Below the pieces are notes generated by a model, which saw nothing but the letters and a program-made list of their open reading frames with translations, was not told where the DNA came from and did not search any database. From an uncultured Fibrobacter sp. (GTDB taxonomy: Bacteria; Fibrobacterota; Fibrobacteria; Fibrobacterales; Fibrobacteraceae): a DNA stretch of 64,000 bases. This document shows, piece by piece, positions 8,273 to 17,795 of the stretch. The stretch lies in contig CAKUWY010000015.1 in assembly GCA_934699585.1 (NCBI GenBank), positions 24,355 through 88,354 of the forward strand. Direction: 5' to 3'. Position 1 is the stretch's first letter, and each line of letters begins with the position of its first letter. The translations under genes and the position numbers were made by a program.

Positions 8273-9673
8273 ATGATTTTAGTCCGATATGTCTTGAAAG
8301 AGCAGATAGGCCCCTTTTTGGCGGCTCTTTTTGGCATCACGTTTTTGTTTGTGGTGGACTTTCTGGTGAAGATTCTGGACAATGTGCTTTCCAAGGGGCT
8401 CCCGGCGTCGACGGTTCTTGAAATTTTCGTGCTGAACCTGGCCTGGATGCTTTCGTTGTCTATCCCTATGGCGGTGCTGGTGGCCTGCCTCATGTCTTTT
8501 GGCAGGCTTTCAGGAGACCAGGAGATCACGGCGGTAAAGGCGGCTGGAATGTCGCCCCTTTCGCTGATGCGCCCGGTGATGCTTGTGGCCATGCTCATTG
8601 CGGTACTCATGGTGCTGTTCAACAACTGGGTGCTGCCCGAGGCGAACCACCGCTCCGTAGAGCTGATGAACGCTGTTTCCAGAAAGAAACCTCACGTGTT
8701 TATCGACGAGGGCCGTTTGATTACCCAGTTCCCCGACGTGCAACTGTGGGTGAGCCGCATTGACCAGGTGTCTGGAACGTTGTACGGGATTCAGGTGTAC
8801 GAAATGGAACGCAGGGGGTCGCCACGCATTATCTATGCGGATAGCGCGTCTTTGGACTACGTAGATAATGGTGCGACTCTCATGTTCAAGCTCCGAAGCG
8901 GCGAGACCCACATGGTGGACCCGGACAATCCCGAAAACTATTTCCGCATAAGGTTCTATTCCCAGGACCTTGCTATGGAAAACGTGGATGACCGTCTGGA
9001 ACGCCGTAGCCGCAGCTACCGTAGCGACCGCGAGATGCCTGTGGAAATGATGATGGACGTTGTGGAAGAGGCTAGGCACAATTACGATTCTCTGGCGGAT
9101 TACGCCCAAAGTACACGCCTGTCGTCGCTTCTGGTCACCTGCCGCCTGCTGGAAGGCGACAGTATTGTTCCCGATAGCGCCCGCGGTATAGTGAACGACG
9201 ATTCCAGACAACTTTCCAGGGTCATTCCCAGAGTTCGCGCCCAGGAGCAGGGCGTGTTGCGCACTACGGAACGCCTGCGTGGGCGCATGGAGGTGGAAGA
9301 AAAGCGCCAGGCCCAGTACCTGGTTGAAATCCACAAGAAGTTCAGCACCTCCTTTGCCTGCTTTATCTTTGTGCTTATCGGAGCTCCCCTCGGAATCATG
9401 GCCCGCAAGGGCGGTATCGGCACGGGCATTCTCTACAGTCTTGCCTTTTTCGTCATTTACTGGATTTGCCTGATTGGCGGCGAGAACCTGGCGGACCGCC
9501 TGATTATTTCGCCTGAGCTTGCCATGTGGGCTTCTAACATCATTATCGGCGCATTCGGTATTTTCATCACGGTGGCCATGGTCCGCGACCGATTCTCCGG
9601 AGATTCCAAGTTCTTCAGGGCGGTTCGTGCCGTGGGTGGGTTCTTCAAAAAGTTCACGAAGAGGTTCGGATGA
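8273..9673 (+). CDS. lptF: LPS export ABC transporter permease LptF
   Basis: The frame is open upstream, but similarity to the family starts at the ATG at 8273 (MILVRYVLKEQIGPFLAALF), giving 466 aa. Features: three N-terminal membrane segments with SIPMAVLVACLMSFGRLSGDQEITAVKAAGMS, a large periplasmic beta-jellyroll-like domain, and three C-terminal membrane segments (FACFIFVLIGAPLGIMARKGG). LptF and LptG form the inner-membrane permease of LptB2FG, which extracts LPS for transport to the surface. An extra charged segment of about 100 residues (RRSRSYRSDREMPVE onward) precedes the last membrane block. It overlaps lptG by 4 bp (ATGA). Confidence 0.9.
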   Translation: MILVRYVLKEQIGPFLAALFGITFLFVVDFLVKILDNVLSKGLPASTVLEIFVLNLAWMLSLSIPMAVLVACLMSFGRLSGDQEITAVKAAGMSPLSLMRPVMLVAMLIAVLMVLFNNWVLPEANHRSVELMNAVSRKKPHVFIDEGRLITQFPDVQLWVSRIDQVSGTLYGIQVYEMERRGSPRIIYADSASLDYVDNGATLMFKLRSGETHMVDPDNPENYFRIRFYSQDLAMENVDDRLERRSRSYRSDREMPVEMMMDVVEEARHNYDSLADYAQSTRLSSLLVTCRLLEGDSIVPDSARGIVNDDSRQLSRVIPRVRAQEQGVLRTTERLRGRMEVEEKRQAQYLVEIHKKFSTSFACFIFVLIGAPLGIMARKGGIGTGILYSLAFFVIYWICLIGGENLADRLIISPELAMWASNIIIGAFGIFITVAMVRDRFSGDSKFFRAVRAVGGFFKKFTKRFG

Positions 9674-10761
9674 AGTTTTCCCGCTATCTCATCCGCAATT
9701 TCTTGAAGATGTTCCTCATCGTGGTGGTGGGCGCCATCTTCATGTTCGTGGTGATTGACTTTGTGGGCAACATCAAGACCTGGCTTACCCGCGATGTGCA
9801 GTCGGTATATGATTACTACATCAGCTACTTGCCCTACATTCTTTACCTGATTACTCCGGTGGCGCTGTTTATAGCGGTCCTTGCCTCTGTGGGCAACATG
9901 ACCCGCCACCTGGAGATGAGTGCCATGCAGAGTTCGGGGCAGAACCCGTTCCGCACGCTGATGCCCATATTTTTCTTTGGCGTACTGGTCTCTCTGGGGG
10001 CTTACGAGATGAGCGAACTCTGGTTGCCCGACGCGAACCACAAGCGCCTGGAAATCATGGAGACCAACGCCCAGAAAAAGAAGAACCCGCGAATCAAGGA
10101 AAAAAGCAATTTTACCTTTATCGATAGCGAAAGGGCCAGCTGGTTCTTTAGGCATTATTCCGGCGACAGAAAACTGGGTCGCGACGTGGTGTTGCTCTTG
10201 CGTGAGCAAGGACACCTGGTGGAACGTTTTGACGCCAAGAGCGTGACCTGGGTCGAAGAAGAAAACGCTAGCTACTGGCTTTTTGAAAGGGGATACCAGA
10301 GAATTTTTGATAAAGACGGTTCCGTGACGGTGCATCCCTTTGCCAAGGAAAAACTGGTGAACAAGGTCGGCACTCGTCCCGAAGACCTGATCAACGAGCG
10401 GCAGGTTCCCGACGAGATGGACTCAAAGATGGTCCTCAAGCGTATCGAGGTGCTGAAACGCTCCGGCGAAGATACCCGCGCTATGGAGACTGCCCTGTAC
10501 TTTAAGCGGTCTGCCCACTGGATGAACCTGATCGTGCTTTTGATTGGTGCTGCCCTCTGCCACCGTTATACCCGCTCCGGAGGGCTTTCCCAGAAATTCG
10601 GCATTGGCCTGCTGCTTGTTTTTAGCTATTATATCCTAGAACGGATTGGGCTGAAAATGGGCGAGAACGGAGCCCTTTCTCCCTTCATGGGTGCCTGGAT
10701 AAGCCACCTGGTGTTTGGGGCTTTGGCTTCTACCATGTTGTACCGCTCGTTTAGGCTGTAG
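9670..10761 (+). CDS. lptG: LPS export ABC transporter permease LptG
   Basis: The 363-residue YjgP/YjgQ-family protein has an N-terminal membrane block (YLIRNFLKMFLIVVVGAIFMFVVIDFVG, YLPYILYLITPVALFIAVLASVGNM) with an EMSAMQSSGQN coupling-helix region, a periplasmic domain, and C-terminal membrane helices. Partner of LptF in LptB2FG. The ATG overlaps the lptF stop, indicating translational coupling. Confidence 0.88.
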   Translation: MKFSRYLIRNFLKMFLIVVVGAIFMFVVIDFVGNIKTWLTRDVQSVYDYYISYLPYILYLITPVALFIAVLASVGNMTRHLEMSAMQSSGQNPFRTLMPIFFFGVLVSLGAYEMSELWLPDANHKRLEIMETNAQKKKNPRIKEKSNFTFIDSERASWFFRHYSGDRKLGRDVVLLLREQGHLVERFDAKSVTWVEEENASYWLFERGYQRIFDKDGSVTVHPFAKEKLVNKVGTRPEDLINERQVPDEMDSKMVLKRIEVLKRSGEDTRAMETALYFKRSAHWMNLIVLLIGAALCHRYTRSGGLSQKFGIGLLLVFSYYILERIGLKMGENGALSPFMGAWISHLVFGALASTMLYRSFRL

Positions 10762-10771
10762 AGGTTTTTGG

Positions 10772-12589
10772 ATGTTGATGGCGAATGTGTTGTTTATGGT
10801 GGCGGGCCTTTTTTTAGGCGTCGCGTTCCAGGGAGGGATGTTCCTGTTCCTTATCCCTGTGGCAGGCATTGCCGTAGCCCTCGGTTATATTAACCTGCCC
10901 CGTATTCCTGGCAGCAAGACGGCAAGCCTTCCGGTGGTGACCCGAGCTATGCGGGCCACGGGCCTTGCCCCTGCGGTTGCTCCCGAACTCCGGAACGCCA
11001 TCAAGGACGAATCTTCGGAATTCAACGAACCTAATTCTACCCTGAAGGTGAACCAGGTGTGGGCTCGCGCAAATGCCGACGTGAACAAGTCCATGACGGA
11101 TTTGCTTCACGGACTTAAAAGGGTCATTCCCAATGTCCATTCTTTGGTCATTTTCTCCTCGCTGAACACCAACAAGGAATGGGGAATTCGGGTCTATAGT
11201 GCAGACCCCAGCGTCCAGATTGCTTCCGATGTAAAGGTGACCGAAACTTCGGGGCTTATCGGCCAGCTTTTCAACATGGACGTGGAACGCCTGTTGGAAG
11301 GCGACCTTTCTGGCGGCAAGGCGCTGCTCTACTATATCGACAATCCCATGATCAAGTCCCTTGCCGCAGTCCCCATTCTGGACCAGGGCAAGAACCGCAT
11401 TGGTGCCCTGGTGATAGATTCGCTGTACCCCAACGCCTTCAACCAATCGACGGTCCAGGCCCTTACCCACATTGCAAGTACCCTGTATGCCCTCTACTAC
11501 AAGTGCTTTGTTTCGGCAAAGAACTTTATCGGCCAGCACCAGTTCAGTATTTTGTACAGCTACCAGCACAAGTTTTTCCAGACCATGTCCGTCAAGGACA
11601 TTTACAACCAGATTTTCGACTACGTCAAGCAGAACATTCCTTACGACCGCATGATGCTTTTGGCCCTCAACAAGCAGGACCAGGTGGACACCCACAAGGA
11701 GCGTGAAGGCCGTGTGGTCTGCGCCGACGGTATTGACAGCGAGCAGTTCCAGAATAAAAAGTTCACCCTTTCGGACAAGGGCCTTGCAATCCTTGCGATT
11801 TTCCAGAACCGCCCTGTGGAGCGATTCTTCAGTTCTAGCTCCAGCCAGTACATTCCCCGCATAGACAATCGCGAAAACAAGAACCTGGATTTCCGTCAGC
11901 TGTTCGTGATGCCCATTTCTACGGACAACAACGCAAGCCAGGCGGAGCTGGCCATCTGCCTCGAGAGCCGAACCTCTGGCCGCTATACCGAACACGAGGT
12001 ACAGCTATTGAAGGCCTTCGCCGGAGTGGCGGGTTTTGCCTACGTCAGGGCAAGCCAGTTCGAGACCAAGAAAGACGAGGCTACCCGTGACGGCATGACG
12101 GGCCTTTTGAACAAACGGACCCTGCCCGACGCCCTGCGCACCGAAAAGATTCGTGCCGACAGACGCCAGTACAATATCGGCGTGCTGATGATGGACATTG
12201 ATCACTTCAAGAGTGTGAACGATACCTACGGTCACGGCGTTGGCGACATGGTGATCATCGGGATAGCAAAGACCCTGCTCAAGGAAGTCCGCAAGGATAT
12301 CGACGTGGTGGCCCGCTACGGCGGCGAAGAACTTGTGGTGGGCCTTGTAGATACAACGCCCGAAGGCATGATGGAAACGGCGGAGCGCATCCGCAAGGCC
12401 GTGCTGGATTTGGAATTCGAAGTGCACCAGGCCACGCCTCTCCGGGTGAGCATCAGTATCGGTGCGTTCCTCGTGACTCCGGAATTCAAGGACAACATGA
12501 TGAAGGCCGTGAACTTTGCGGACCAGGCCCTGTACAAGGCCAAGGAAGCGGGCCGTAACCAGGTTATCCAATATACAGAAACGGCCTAG
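10772..12589 (+). CDS. membrane-anchored GAF-GGDEF diguanylate cyclase
   Basis: GAGG at 10761-10764 supports the ATG at 10772 (605 aa). Two N-terminal hydrophobic segments (LFMVAGLFLGVAF, MFLFLIPVAGIAVALGYI) are followed by two GAF-like sensor regions (about residues 100-240 and 270-430) and a C-terminal GGDEF domain (DGMTGLLNKR, MMDIDHFKSVNDTYGHGVGD, RYGGEEL near residue 517, SISIGAF, ADQALYKAKEAGRN). It should make cyclic di-GMP from GTP. The inhibitory RxxD site usually found just before the active loop reads KDID here, so feedback inhibition may be lost. It follows lptG by 10 bp. Confidence 0.9.
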   Translation: MLMANVLFMVAGLFLGVAFQGGMFLFLIPVAGIAVALGYINLPRIPGSKTASLPVVTRAMRATGLAPAVAPELRNAIKDESSEFNEPNSTLKVNQVWARANADVNKSMTDLLHGLKRVIPNVHSLVIFSSLNTNKEWGIRVYSADPSVQIASDVKVTETSGLIGQLFNMDVERLLEGDLSGGKALLYYIDNPMIKSLAAVPILDQGKNRIGALVIDSLYPNAFNQSTVQALTHIASTLYALYYKCFVSAKNFIGQHQFSILYSYQHKFFQTMSVKDIYNQIFDYVKQNIPYDRMMLLALNKQDQVDTHKEREGRVVCADGIDSEQFQNKKFTLSDKGLAILAIFQNRPVERFFSSSSSQYIPRIDNRENKNLDFRQLFVMPISTDNNASQAELAICLESRTSGRYTEHEVQLLKAFAGVAGFAYVRASQFETKKDEATRDGMTGLLNKRTLPDALRTEKIRADRRQYNIGVLMMDIDHFKSVNDTYGHGVGDMVIIGIAKTLLKEVRKDIDVVARYGGEELVVGLVDTTPEGMMETAERIRKAVLDLEFEVHQATPLRVSISIGAFLVTPEFKDNMMKAVNFADQALYKAKEAGRNQVIQYTETA

Positions 12590-12611
12590 ACCGTTTGATT
12601 AGGGGGCGATT

Positions 12612-14075
12612 TTGTTCACTGTTTTGGATTGGGCGGTTCTTGTCGCTTACCTTTTAGTTTCCCTGTTCATCGGCCTCTGGGTCTCCCGTGGCAACAAGAA
12701 CCTCAAGGAATACATGTTCGGTGGCGGATCCATGCCCTGGATTGCCGTAGGCATAAGCCTTATCGCCACCTCCGTAAGCGCCACCACCTTCTTGGGAGCT
12801 CCCGCCGATGTCTATGGCGACAACATGACGTTCCTCATGTTCCAGATAGGGGCGCTCCTCAGCATCGTGGTGGTGGGCATCGTGTTTATCCCCAGGTTCC
12901 GCACGTCCGGAATCAACAGTGCCTATGAACTTTTCGAAGTCCGTTTCGGCTCTAAGGCGGTGCGCCGTCTGGCGGCGGTTTTCTACTGCATGCACCTGCT
13001 GCTCCGCACGGGAATTCTGCTGTACGCGCCATCCCTGGTGCTGGCCCAGATTTTGCACATCGACTTGAAACTTGCCATTGTGGTGTCTGCGGCGGTGGCC
13101 ATTTTTTACACCTGGTTTGGCGGCATCAAGGCGGTTATCTGGACCGACGTGATGCAGTTCTGCGTGTTCTTTGGCGGCGGCGTCTTGGTGCTGGTTTTAA
13201 TCGCCAATGCAGTGGGCGGTTTCGGCGAGATGGCGGCCCTTGCAAGCGAGGCGGGCAAGACCAAGTGGTGGGATGCCAGTTTCGATATTTCTAACGCACG
13301 AACCTTGGTGTCGGCGGGCTTTGCCTATGCTGTTCTGGAAATTGCCATTCGCGGTTGCGACCAGCAGTTCGTGCAGCGCTACCTGAGCTGCAAAGACGTG
13401 AAGGCGGCCAACCGCTCCAGCGTGCTCTCCATGGTGCTGGGCTGTGCCGTTTCCATATTGTTCTACTGGGTGGGTGCCGCCCTGTTCGTTTATTACAAGA
13501 TTTCAAAGGTAGCGGCCTTGCCCGATGGCCTTGGGCAGAACGACGTGTTCCCCTACTTTATCGTGAACGGGCTTCCGGTGGGGGTGACCGGCCTGATTGT
13601 GGCGGCCATTTGCGCGGCAGCCATGAGCAGCCTTTCGGGAGCAATCAATTCCCTCAGCAACACCTCGGAGCATGACTTCTTGGGCTGGGGCGAATCCGAA
13701 GGGATTGGCGGCCTCAAGCGGGCGAAAATCTGGACGGTAGTCTGGGGTGTACTGGGCGTGTTCTTTGCGCTGTTTGCCGCCACCCAGCAGGGAAGCCTCC
13801 TCAAGAACGCCATTTTCTTTACAGGGCTCTTTACCGGCCCGCTTCTCGGCATGTTCCTGCTGGCCTTCTTTGTGAAGGGGCTACGCAGTTGGCAGGTAAT
13901 TGCGGCCGTACTTTGCGGCATGGCAAGCCTGGTGCTTATTCAGGGGATTCCCGCCTTTGGCGTACCTGCGGTACTGGGCGGTATATTCAGCTGGCCCTGG
14001 ATGCCCTTTATCAGCATGACCACCACCATCCTGGTGGCGCTGGTGTTTAGAGTTTTTTCTTCGCGGCTTTCTTGA
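12612..14075 (+). CDS. sodium:solute symporter (SSS family)
   Basis: A 487-residue polytopic membrane protein with SSS-family features: LFIGLWVSRGNKNLKEYMFGGGSMPWIAVG, SLIATSVSATTFLGAPADVYGDN, YTWFGGIKAVIWTDVMQ, and AICAAAMSSLSGAINSLSNTSEHDF (Na2-site Ser-rich helix). About 13 hydrophobic segments can be counted. It should import an organic solute (sugar, sialic-acid-like or similar) with Na+; the substrate cannot be assigned. The start is TTG, with AGGGGG a few bases upstream. Its 3' end overlaps the converging lipoprotein gene by 29 bp. Confidence 0.87.
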   Translation: MFTVLDWAVLVAYLLVSLFIGLWVSRGNKNLKEYMFGGGSMPWIAVGISLIATSVSATTFLGAPADVYGDNMTFLMFQIGALLSIVVVGIVFIPRFRTSGINSAYELFEVRFGSKAVRRLAAVFYCMHLLLRTGILLYAPSLVLAQILHIDLKLAIVVSAAVAIFYTWFGGIKAVIWTDVMQFCVFFGGGVLVLVLIANAVGGFGEMAALASEAGKTKWWDASFDISNARTLVSAGFAYAVLEIAIRGCDQQFVQRYLSCKDVKAANRSSVLSMVLGCAVSILFYWVGAALFVYYKISKVAALPDGLGQNDVFPYFIVNGLPVGVTGLIVAAICAAAMSSLSGAINSLSNTSEHDFLGWGESEGIGGLKRAKIWTVVWGVLGVFFALFAATQQGSLLKNAIFFTGLFTGPLLGMFLLAFFVKGLRSWQVIAAVLCGMASLVLIQGIPAFGVPAVLGGIFSWPWMPFISMTTTILVALVFRVFSSRLS

Positions 14076-14886
14076 ATTCGCCCATGGCCTTGTCGATAGC
14101 GTTGACGTAGGCGTCTACGCTTGTGTCGGATTGCAGGTCTACGTACTTGTCCACCAGCATCACGTTACCTTTACCCTTGACTTGGGTCCAGCCGTGGTCC
14201 GTGTGAAGAAGCTTGTTCCCTTTCTTGTCGATAAGCACCACGTCTACCATTGCTACTGGGGTTGCCCTTGCTGTCGGCAGCAGGCCACCCTCCTCGTAGA
14301 AGAAATAGTATTCGGCTACGGCGATGGCGTCTACGTTTAGAGCCTCGCAAAGCTTGCCTACGCTTTCGCGAACTTCTTGATCGTCGGTTTTGGCGCCAAA
14401 GAGTGCCGTTTCATTAGAAACAACCGCCTCGTAGGGCAGCACATGCATTCCTGTGGGAGCCATGTAGCGCCAGCCGTTCACCGGAACGAGTCTTGAAAGC
14501 TTATTGATAACACCTTCTGCTCCTGAGGGGTCGAAGAACTTTTGAACTTCGGCATTGCCGGTTACCTCGTCACGGGAGATTACTGCCCAACCCTTGATGC
14601 TGCCGAGAGTCTCTGCCAGGGCGTCCGCACCATGGGTGATGAGTCTTTCGCGACCCTTGGCGAGTTGCGGCACGTTATCTCTGGCGGCGCTGGTGGCGAC
14701 TCCTACCAGGGCGTCTTTAAGGCTGCCGCTTTCTTCTTCGTCTTCTAGTTTTTTGATGTCTTCGCTGGCCGATACGCTCAAGATGGCGACTTTCTTTACG
14801 TCGTTGACTTCGGGTTTTTGGACATGTACCCCTGCGCAAGAGCAGAGCAAGAATGCGAGGGAGCAGAGTGCGATGGCCTTTTTCAT
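14047..14886 (-). CDS. lipoprotein of unknown function
   Basis: The 279-residue protein has a clear lipobox (LAFLLCSCAGV). It has an N-terminal KKVAILSVSAS strand and predicted alpha/beta content (AVISRDEVTG, VDAIAVAEYYFFYEEGG, VAMVDVVLIDKKGNKLLH). This pattern resembles outer-membrane-associated lipoproteins that bind other envelope components, but no family was recognised. GAGGAGG lies just upstream of the ATG. It converges with the symporter gene. Confidence 0.7.
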   Translation of the reverse strand: MKKAIALCSLAFLLCSCAGVHVQKPEVNDVKKVAILSVSASEDIKKLEDEEESGSLKDALVGVATSAARDNVPQLAKGRERLITHGADALAETLGSIKGWAVISRDEVTGNAEVQKFFDPSGAEGVINKLSRLVPVNGWRYMAPTGMHVLPYEAVVSNETALFGAKTDDQEVRESVGKLCEALNVDAIAVAEYYFFYEEGGLLPTARATPVAMVDVVLIDKKGNKLLHTDHGWTQVKGKGNVMLVDKYVDLQSDTSVDAYVNAIDKAMGEFKKAAKKKL

Positions 14887-15196
14887 AATTCCTCCTCGGA
14901 GCGGGCGGTGCCGCTTGCCGGAACAGTTGTTTTTTACATCTATAATTTAAGTCTGTCAATCAATATTGTCAAATGAATAGTTTTGATTGAAACGATATAT
15001 ATTTTTGATTAAGTCTGCTTTTTCCCCGGACATTCGCCGTTTCCTCCTTTTTTCTGTTATACATGGCCACAAAGGAGGATAATCTTCCCGGCACCTTCCC
15101 GCAATCTTACTTTTTTCTGTTTTCCTTAAATATTTGTGTATTAAGGAGTTGGACGAAAATTCCCCCGACCTCTGGTGGTGGTCCGACCTCAAAATC
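14887..15196. other. intergenic region upstream of the anaerobic RNR operon
   Basis: An AT-rich stretch between divergent genes. No ORF of note and no RNA gene recognised. Near 14956-14992 are imperfect repeats of tcaat/attga. The part nearest nrdD holds the regulatory palindromes described separately. Confidence 0.5.
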
Positions 15197-15212
15197 ACCA
15201 CATGTTGTGGTG
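15197..15212. promoter_or_regulatory. candidate NrdR box 1
   Basis: ACCACATGTTGTGGTG is a 16-bp near-palindrome. It lies exactly 31 bp upstream of a second such site and in front of the class III RNR operon. Paired 16-bp boxes about 31 bp apart are the known arrangement for the ribonucleotide reductase repressor NrdR. The match to consensus is partial. Confidence 0.5.
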
Positions 15213-15227
15213 GTCTTGAATTGAAAA

Positions 15228-15243
15228 GCACAAGATATGGTGT
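15228..15243. promoter_or_regulatory. candidate NrdR box 2 overlapping the nrdD promoter
   Basis: GCACAAGATATGGTGT resembles the NrdR consensus (ACACwATATATwGTGT). Immediately downstream TATTATTTG (15251-15259) could be the -7 element of the promoter, so a bound repressor would block the -33 region. Confidence 0.55.
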
Positions 15244-15296
15244 TTTTTGTTATTATTTGACCGCTGACCCATTTTGATGAAAAAAAGGTAAAAGTA

Positions 15297-17627
15297 ATGA
15301 TTGTTACAGTGAAAAAACGCGACGGCCGCGAGATGCCGTTCAACATCGAGAAGATTTCTGCCGCTATCGAGAAGGCTTTCCGCGCCTCTGGTGAATTGGA
15401 CGAACAGATCAAGGCCTCCCAGGACCAGTTGAATTTGTTGGGAAACGACGACGTACTTTCTAGTACGGCCCTCCAGGTGGCCGCAAGCGCCGTGGGCCTT
15501 TTGGAAGCCGAGGGCAAGGTAAAGCCCGAAATCGAGGAAATTCAGGACGCCGTTGAAAAGGCCCTGACCGAGGGCGGTTATGCCGATACCGCCAAGAGCT
15601 ACATCCTGTACCGTGCCGAGCGTACCCGCATCCGCGAAGTGAACACCCGCCTCATGCACACGCTCCGCGACATTACTTTCAGTTCCGCCAAGGAATCCGA
15701 CCTTAAGCGCGAAAACGCGAACATCGACGGCGACACCGCCATGGGCACCATGCTCAAGTACGGCTCCGAATCGGCCAAGCATTTCTACACCATGATGATG
15801 CTCAAGCCCGAGCACAGCCGCGCACACTCCGAGGGCGATATCCACATCCACGATTTGGATTTCTACTCCCTCACCATGACCTGCTGCCAGATCGACCTGA
15901 AGAAACTGTTCAAGGGCGGTTTCAACACCGGTCATGGCCACCTGCGCGAACCCAAGGATATCCGCAGCTACGCGGCTCTTGCCGCCATTGCCATACAAAG
16001 TAACCAGAACGACCAGCACGGCGGCCAGTCCATTCCCAACTTCGACTACGCCATGGCCGACGGCGTGCGCATCACCTACCGCAAGGCCTACCTCTCCAAC
16101 CTGGTGAAGGCCCTGATTCTCTTTACCGGCAAGGAAGAAGAGGAAATCCTTCCGGTGGTCAAGAAGCTCCACTCCGAAATGGCCGAGATGGGCATGGTGG
16201 CGACCCTCGTGCCCAACGAGAAGTTCGTGGAGGCTGAAGCTCGCGAACTTTCCAAGGTCTATGACACTGAAATCGTGATGAAGGCCCAGAAGTTCGCCGA
16301 GAAGCAGGCTTACGAAGAAACGGACAAGACCACCTTCCAGGCCATGGAAGCTTTCGTGCACAACCTGAACTCCATGCACAGCCGCGCCGGCGCCCAGACG
16401 CCGTTCTCTAGCATCAACTACGGCATGTGCACCGAACCCGAAGCCCGCATGGTCATGCGTAACCTGCTGCTCACCACCGACGAGGGCCTGGGCGGCGGTG
16501 AGACGGCCATTTTCCCCATCCAGATTTTCCGCGTCAAGGAAGGCGTTAGCCTCAATCCGGGCGACCCCAACTACGACCTGTTCAAGCTGGCCTGCAAGGT
16601 GAGCGCGAAGCGCCTGTTCCCCAACTTCAGCTTCCAGGATGCTCCCTACAACCTGCAGTACTACAAGCCGGGCCACCCTGAAACGGAAATTTCTTACATG
16701 GGCTGCCGTACCCGCGTGATCGGCAACAACTACGACCCGACCCGCGAAATCAGCTTCGGCCGTGGCAACCTGAGCTTCACCTCTATCAACCTGCCCCGTA
16801 TCGCCATCAAGATGAAGTCCGTGGACCTGTTCTTCAAGGAACTGGACCGCATGCTGCAACTGGTGAGCGACCAGCTCATGGAACGTTTTGCCGTGCAGAG
16901 CCGCCGCAAGGTCAAGAACTTCCCCTTCCTCATGGGACAGGGCGTGTGGATCGATTCCGAGAAGCTGGGCTGGGAAGACACCGTGGGCGAGGTCATCAAG
17001 CACGGCACCCTTTCCATCGGTTTCATCGGCCTTGCCGAAACCCTGGTGGCCCTTACCGGCAAGCACCACGGCGAATCCGAAGCCTCCCAGGAACTGGGCC
17101 TCAAGATTATCGGCCACATGCGTGAATTCTGCGACAAGGAATCCAAGCGCCTTGGCCTGAACTTCAGCTTGCTCGCTACCCCTGCCGAAGGCCTTTCCGG
17201 CCGTTTCGTGCGCATGGACAAGAAGAAGTTCGGCATTATCCCGGGCGTTACCGACCGCGATTACTACACCAACTCTTTCCATGTGCCGGTGTACTACAAG
17301 ATTTCGGCCTTCAAGAAGATTTCTCTCGAAGCCCCGTACCACGCTCTCACCAACGCTGGCCACATCAGCTACGTGGAACTGGACGGCGACCCGAGCCAGA
17401 ACCTGGACGCCTTCGAGAAGATCGTGCACCACATGGCAAAATCCGGCATCGGTTACGGAAGCATCAACCACCCGGTGGACCGCGACCCGGTTTGCGGATT
17501 CGTGGGCGTTATCGGAGACTGCTGCCCCCGCTGCGGACGTAGCGAAGGTCACGCCATTTCTGAGGCCAAGATCGAGGAACTGCGCAAGCTTTACCCGGGT
17601 ATGCCTGCGTTCAAGGGAATTAGATAA
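15297..17627 (+). CDS. nrdD: anaerobic ribonucleoside-triphosphate reductase, catalytic subunit lacking the glycyl-radical tail
   Basis: The 776-residue protein begins with an ATP-cone (VTVKKRDGREMPFNIEKISAAIEKAF), followed by the ten-stranded barrel of class III RNR (HIHDLDFYS, QNDQHGGQSIPNFDYAMADG, TPFSSINYG, GLAETLVALTGKHHGES). It ends with a Cys-rich zinc motif (PVCGFVGVIGDCCPRCG) and the tail YPGMPAFKGIR. It reduces NTPs to dNTPs without oxygen. The essential RxxGY glycyl-radical segment that normally ends NrdD is absent here and is encoded in the next ORF, same frame, after two in-frame TAA codons. The upstream palindromes suggest NrdR control. Confidence 0.93.
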   Translation: MIVTVKKRDGREMPFNIEKISAAIEKAFRASGELDEQIKASQDQLNLLGNDDVLSSTALQVAASAVGLLEAEGKVKPEIEEIQDAVEKALTEGGYADTAKSYILYRAERTRIREVNTRLMHTLRDITFSSAKESDLKRENANIDGDTAMGTMLKYGSESAKHFYTMMMLKPEHSRAHSEGDIHIHDLDFYSLTMTCCQIDLKKLFKGGFNTGHGHLREPKDIRSYAALAAIAIQSNQNDQHGGQSIPNFDYAMADGVRITYRKAYLSNLVKALILFTGKEEEEILPVVKKLHSEMAEMGMVATLVPNEKFVEAEARELSKVYDTEIVMKAQKFAEKQAYEETDKTTFQAMEAFVHNLNSMHSRAGAQTPFSSINYGMCTEPEARMVMRNLLLTTDEGLGGGETAIFPIQIFRVKEGVSLNPGDPNYDLFKLACKVSAKRLFPNFSFQDAPYNLQYYKPGHPETEISYMGCRTRVIGNNYDPTREISFGRGNLSFTSINLPRIAIKMKSVDLFFKELDRMLQLVSDQLMERFAVQSRRKVKNFPFLMGQGVWIDSEKLGWEDTVGEVIKHGTLSIGFIGLAETLVALTGKHHGESEASQELGLKIIGHMREFCDKESKRLGLNFSLLATPAEGLSGRFVRMDKKKFGIIPGVTDRDYYTNSFHVPVYYKISAFKKISLEAPYHALTNAGHISYVELDGDPSQNLDAFEKIVHHMAKSGIGYGSINHPVDRDPVCGFVGVIGDCCPRCGRSEGHAISEAKIEELRKLYPGMPAFKGIR

Positions 17628-17648
17628 TTAACATAAGGAGGACTAAAT

Positions 17649-17795
17649 ATGTCTGAAAAAGAACTGAGCAAGTATGGCGAGGGTGTGGGTTTCGAACGCA
17701 TCCGCCGCATCACCGGTTACCTGGTAGGTACCATCGACCGTTTCAACAACGCGAAGCGCGCCGAAGTGAACGACCGCGTAAAGCACGGGGTGTAA
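17649..17795 (+). CDS. stand-alone glycyl-radical domain of anaerobic RNR
   Basis: A 48-residue ORF with its own strong ribosome-binding site (AAGGAGG at 17635-17641, 7 bp before the ATG). The product contains ERIRRITGYLVGTIDRF, the C-terminal NrdD glycyl-radical motif with Gly23 as expected radical site, and ends NDRVKHGV. It should dock on the NrdD core and receive the radical from NrdG, so that core and radical domain form a two-chain reductase. Two in-frame stops plus the added Shine-Dalgarno make a single sequencing error unlikely. A spare-part role like YfiD is possible but less likely, since the core lacks the motif. Confidence 0.85.
   Translation: MSEKELSKYGEGVGFERIRRITGYLVGTIDRFNNAKRAEVNDRVKHGV

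Noticed and set aside
15195..17552. A 785-codon open frame on the minus strand opposite nrdD
   Set aside because: It mirrors nrdD, whose protein is clearly recognisable. Its translation is His/Val/Ala-rich with no domain, as expected for the antisense of a GC-biased gene.
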